From NCBI RefSeq assembly GCF_000011065.1, contig NC_004663.1, forward strand, positions 992,001-1,056,000: a stretch of 64,000 bases of DNA, in the 5' to 3' direction. The notes beneath the pieces were generated by a model. The model was not told where the DNA came from, ran no database searches, and saw only the letters and a list, made by a program, of their open reading frames with translations. How positions within the stretch are numbered: the stretch's first letter is position 1; every line of letters starts with the position of its first letter. The DNA is from Bacteroides thetaiotaomicron VPI-5482 (GTDB lineage Bacteria; Bacteroidota; Bacteroidia; Bacteroidales; Bacteroidaceae). The position numbers were made by a program, and so were the translations under genes. Below are positions 62,495 through 64,000 of this stretch, in pieces.

Positions 62495-64000
62495 ATGATA
62501 TATCATTATTTAAAAATAGCTTTTCGCAATCTGATCAAGTACAAGACGCAGAGTATTGTAAGTATAGTCGGCTTGGCAATTGGTTTCACCTGTTTTGCAT
62601 TGTCTGCCCTATGGATACGTTATGAAATGACATACGATACGTTTCATGAAGGGGCGGAGCGCATCTACTTGGCAGGTAATAAATTTGATTTGCAGGGAGA
62701 CGGATTTTCTTATTATTCATCCAGTTTGTTGGCTGATTATATAAAGAAAAACTGTCCGGAGGTGGAGAATGCTTGCCATATATATAATGGAGGTATAACT
62801 TCCATTGAACATGAGAAGAATGTATATCATACATACCAGTTGGAAGTTGATTCTAACTTTATTTCAATGTTTAATATCATTGCGATAGATGGCGATAATC
62901 GTTTGAGACTGGGGGATAAACAAGTTGCCATTACGGATAAAACCGCCAAAAAAATATTCGGAGAAGAATCCCCGATAGGCAAACAATTGCTATTTCCTGA
63001 CAGAGGAAATGCTGAAATGACGATTGTCGCAGTAGTAAAATCATGGGAAGGACATTCCATGTATCCTTTTGATATTTTGTTACCATATAAAGACCGAGAT
63101 CCGGATTGGGGAAGACAGCAATGCCATACTCTTTTCCGTATCTATCCGAATAGTGATGTAGAAGCTGTAGAGAAGAGACTGGCGAAATATAAAATACAAC
63201 TGGACTCATATAGCCCGGTTATATCTACTCCTATAGCTCCGTTATCAACATTGAGGAGTACTCATCCGAGGGAGGATATCAATGTCAAATTGAATCATGT
63301 TCGTCTTTTTGCTTGCATTGGAGCTTTGGTTATTATTTGCGGATTATGTAACTATTTAACAATGCTTGTAACCCGTATCCGAATGCGCAAGCGCGAATTG
63401 GCACTACGAAAAGTGAATGGAGCCTCCAATGGCAATCTTCTTTCATTACTCCTTTCAGAATTGATCTTGTTGCTTGTGCTGTCATTAGGCTTGGGAATCA
63501 TGATGATAGAGTTAATTCTGCCTGTTTTTAAGGAGTTGTCGCAAATCGATGAGAGTACTTCATACTTTTATAGTGAAGTGTTTGTATATATATTATTATT
63601 GTTACTGATAACAATGGGTTTTGCAGCTATACTTGTGCGCTATGTCAACAAGCGGACATTGCTCGATAGTATCAATCACAAATCAAATCTTCATCTTTCC
63701 GGCTGGTTTTATAAAGGTAGCATTTTATTCCAGCTTTTTATAAGTATTGGTTTTGTGTTCTGCACTTTGGTCATGATGAAGCAACTCAATTTTCTGCAAA
63801 ATTCCAAAGAATTGGGATTGGAGAAACATAATGTGGGAGCCATTCTTTCTATTTATGGATTTGAAAATACTCCTTTCAAAGAGATACTAAAGCAGATGCC
63901 TGATGTAACAGAATGTTTATGTGGTTTTTCCAGTCCTATTCCTAAATCGTCATTTTCTTCTTATGAATTGAGGGAATGGGAAGGACAGACTGATAAAGAA
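62495..64000 (+). CDS. MacB/FtsX-type ABC permease 3, incomplete at window end
   Basis: The frame from the ATG at 62495 is open to the last base, 502 codons. The ATG at 62490 leads to a stop after two codons, so 62495 is used. The start (YHYLKIAFRNLIKYKTQS, VGLAIGFTCFALSALWIRYE, MTYDTFHEGAERIYL) is near-identical in pattern to permease 2, marking a tandem duplication, while the periplasmic domain is quite different. RKRELALRKVNGASN repeats the FtsX motif. It starts 15 bases after permease 2. The rest of the gene lies beyond the window. Confidence 0.9.
   Translation, partial: MIYHYLKIAFRNLIKYKTQSIVSIVGLAIGFTCFALSALWIRYEMTYDTFHEGAERIYLAGNKFDLQGDGFSYYSSSLLADYIKKNCPEVENACHIYNGGITSIEHEKNVYHTYQLEVDSNFISMFNIIAIDGDNRLRLGDKQVAITDKTAKKIFGEESPIGKQLLFPDRGNAEMTIVAVVKSWEGHSMYPFDILLPYKDRDPDWGRQQCHTLFRIYPNSDVEAVEKRLAKYKIQLDSYSPVISTPIAPLSTLRSTHPREDINVKLNHVRLFACIGALVIICGLCNYLTMLVTRIRMRKRELALRKVNGASNGNLLSLLLSELILLLVLSLGLGIMMIELILPVFKELSQIDESTSYFYSEVFVYILLLLLITMGFAAILVRYVNKRTLLDSINHKSNLHLSGWFYKGSILFQLFISIGFVFCTLVMMKQLNFLQNSKELGLEKHNVGAILSIYGFENTPFKEILKQMPDVTECLCGFSSPIPKSSFSSYELREWEGQTDKE

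Overview
The window is chromosomal DNA from a gut Bacteroides, close to the B. thetaiotaomicron/ovatus group. Signs of this are many lipoproteins with an S-C or G-C lipobox, promoters with the Bacteroides -33 TTTG / -7 TAnnTTTG pattern and little Shine-Dalgarno, a TamL-type outer-membrane lipoprotein, HU-SPOR and DUF4296-type proteins, and a 139-residue HAD protein that looks like B. thetaiotaomicron BT_0820. Assignments rest on reading the translated sequence; no database was searched.

Layout. 1-1384: end of an arsenite-export operon (arsA, acr3). 1527-4271: a GNAT-nitrilase fusion, then a repeat-built membrane protein. 4483-10596: ileS, a DksA-like gene, lspA and lipoprotein genes. 10547-15733: a SpoU-type RNA methyltransferase, a BlaI/BlaR1-like pair with a dyad operator, and tamL. 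15809-23865: cell-envelope genes, a multi-PAS hybrid kinase, a POT-like transporter and a metallo-beta-lactamase-fold hydrolase. 23955-24131: two identical tRNA-Lys genes, then about 800 bp of non-coding DNA with two repeat arrays. 24996-29135: hexuronate genes (uxaC, LacI-type regulator, uxaB). 29253-42834: FHA and HU-SPOR proteins, rfbC-ugd, an RNA helicase, serB, a thioredoxin-fold protein without its cysteines, lptF/G-like, tgt, a frameshifted lon, and trmN6.

42881-49385 is a 6.4-kb integrated element in a tRNA-Pro gene. It has 50-bp direct repeats at its ends, a truncated tRNA copy on the left and an intact tRNA on the right. Its tyrosine recombinase survives only as an N-terminal stub, so it appears stranded. 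It carries regulators and a compact five-gene minus-strand operon with two membrane proteins, two small proteins and a protein whose N terminus matches the proteasome beta-subunit (Ntn-hydrolase) pattern. That operon is my best candidate for an undescribed system.

51365-64000 is a self-contained regulated export locus: an NtrB/NtrC-like kinase and sigma-54 activator, a sigma-54 promoter preceded by two inverted repeats 21 bp apart, then TolC, an HlyD-type adaptor, one ATPase and at least three MacB/FtsX-type permeases. The last permease runs off the window.

Most notable: the lon frameshift, explained by loss of one copy of a 4-bp tandem repeat; the stranded tRNA-Pro element with its proteasome-like operon; the sigma-54 control region; and a four-copy, 22-bp-period repeat array downstream of the tRNA-Lys genes.
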